Part shown: positions 21,843 through 21,960 of the stretch, piece by piece
Layout: each line of letters starts with the position of its first letter
How positions within the stretch are numbered: the first letter of the stretch is position 1
NCBI GenBank assembly: GCA_030998015.1
Contig: JARWMV010000194.1
Location: 1 to 21,960, forward strand
Source of the DNA: Ceratorhiza oryzae-sativae
Lineage: Eukaryota > Basidiomycota > Agaricomycetes > Cantharellales > Ceratobasidiaceae
DNA: 21,960 nucleotides
Direction of reading: 5' to 3'
Position numbers and translations under genes: made by a program
Notes under the pieces: generated by a model
What the model was told of the DNA's origin: nothing
Seen by the model: only the letters and a program-made list of their open reading frames with translations
Database searches by the model: none

Positions 21843-21960
21843 GGGGCCTGTAAGGGAAGAGTCCGATTTGGCGCAAATCGGGGGTCAGGAATCTGAGTCG
21901 TTCTTCTGTTGGATTACCTTCAAGGACGGAAATCCTGTATACCGCGACCCCGGAGGGCCT

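Noticed and set aside
1..21960. CRISPR array
   Set aside because: The many repeats are long hairpins of several families at irregular spacing. There are no short repeats alternating with unique spacers and no cas genes. The 23-bp array has no spacers.
1..21960. Ribosomal RNA genes
   Set aside because: I looked for the most conserved small- and large-subunit stretches (530 loop, 1400 region, sarcin-ricin loop, peptidyl-transferase centre) and found none. Fragmented rRNA cannot be excluded by eye.

Overview
The window looks like mitochondrial DNA from an early-diverging fungus of the blastocladiomycete, zygomycete or related type. The evidence is a fungal-type NAD6 gene, six mitochondrial-type tRNA genes, and several LAGLIDADG homing-endonuclease genes of the kind found in fungal mitochondrial introns. 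The coding remnants use TGG for tryptophan, and TAA, TAG and apparently TGA as stops. That suits the standard code and argues against the UGA=Trp code of most fungal mitochondria and the UAG=Leu code of some chytrids. The exact taxon cannot be read from the sequence. I found no recognisable rRNA, no protein gene other than nad6 and the endonucleases, and no bacterial-type gene.

Layout. 1-2140: palindromic repeats. 2151-2222: tRNA-Asn. 2223-3074: hairpins and unassigned sequence. 3075-4739: two LAGLIDADG endonuclease genes in tandem, the first interrupted by a hairpin element. 4740-7680: almost entirely nested GC-rich palindromic elements. 7684-8361: nad6, followed in frame after a TGA by a second type of endonuclease (8362 to about 9900), broken by at least five element insertions. 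10020-11720: repeats and AT-rich unassigned DNA. 11725-12342: tRNA-Met and tRNA-Glu. 12343-13785: repeats, including a repeated structured segment. 13786-14703: an endonuclease gene in five pieces. 14889-14971: tRNA-Leu. 15150-16735: repeats. 16736-18221: another endonuclease gene in four pieces. 18280-18352: tRNA-Thr. 18498-18796: a 13-unit tandem array of a 23-bp palindrome. 20190-20266: tRNA-Gln. The rest is repeats.

The striking content is the repeat system. Family A is a 172-bp element (222 bp with a nested 50-bp hairpin) that folds into two adjacent three-way junctions; 13 complete copies lie in both orientations. Family B is a 134-203 bp element with several hairpins. Family C is a set of ACCCCC...GGGGGT-ended hairpin elements flanked by direct 4-6 bp duplications. 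At three places, removing a C element plus one duplication restores an endonuclease reading frame exactly, so C elements behave like small mobile elements. Many shorter hairpins (families D, E, H, J and others) are inserted in one another.

Most endonuclease genes here seem to be dying under element bombardment, while nad6 and the tRNAs are free of insertions. Whether any inserted element is removed at the RNA level or bypassed in translation is not shown by the sequence.
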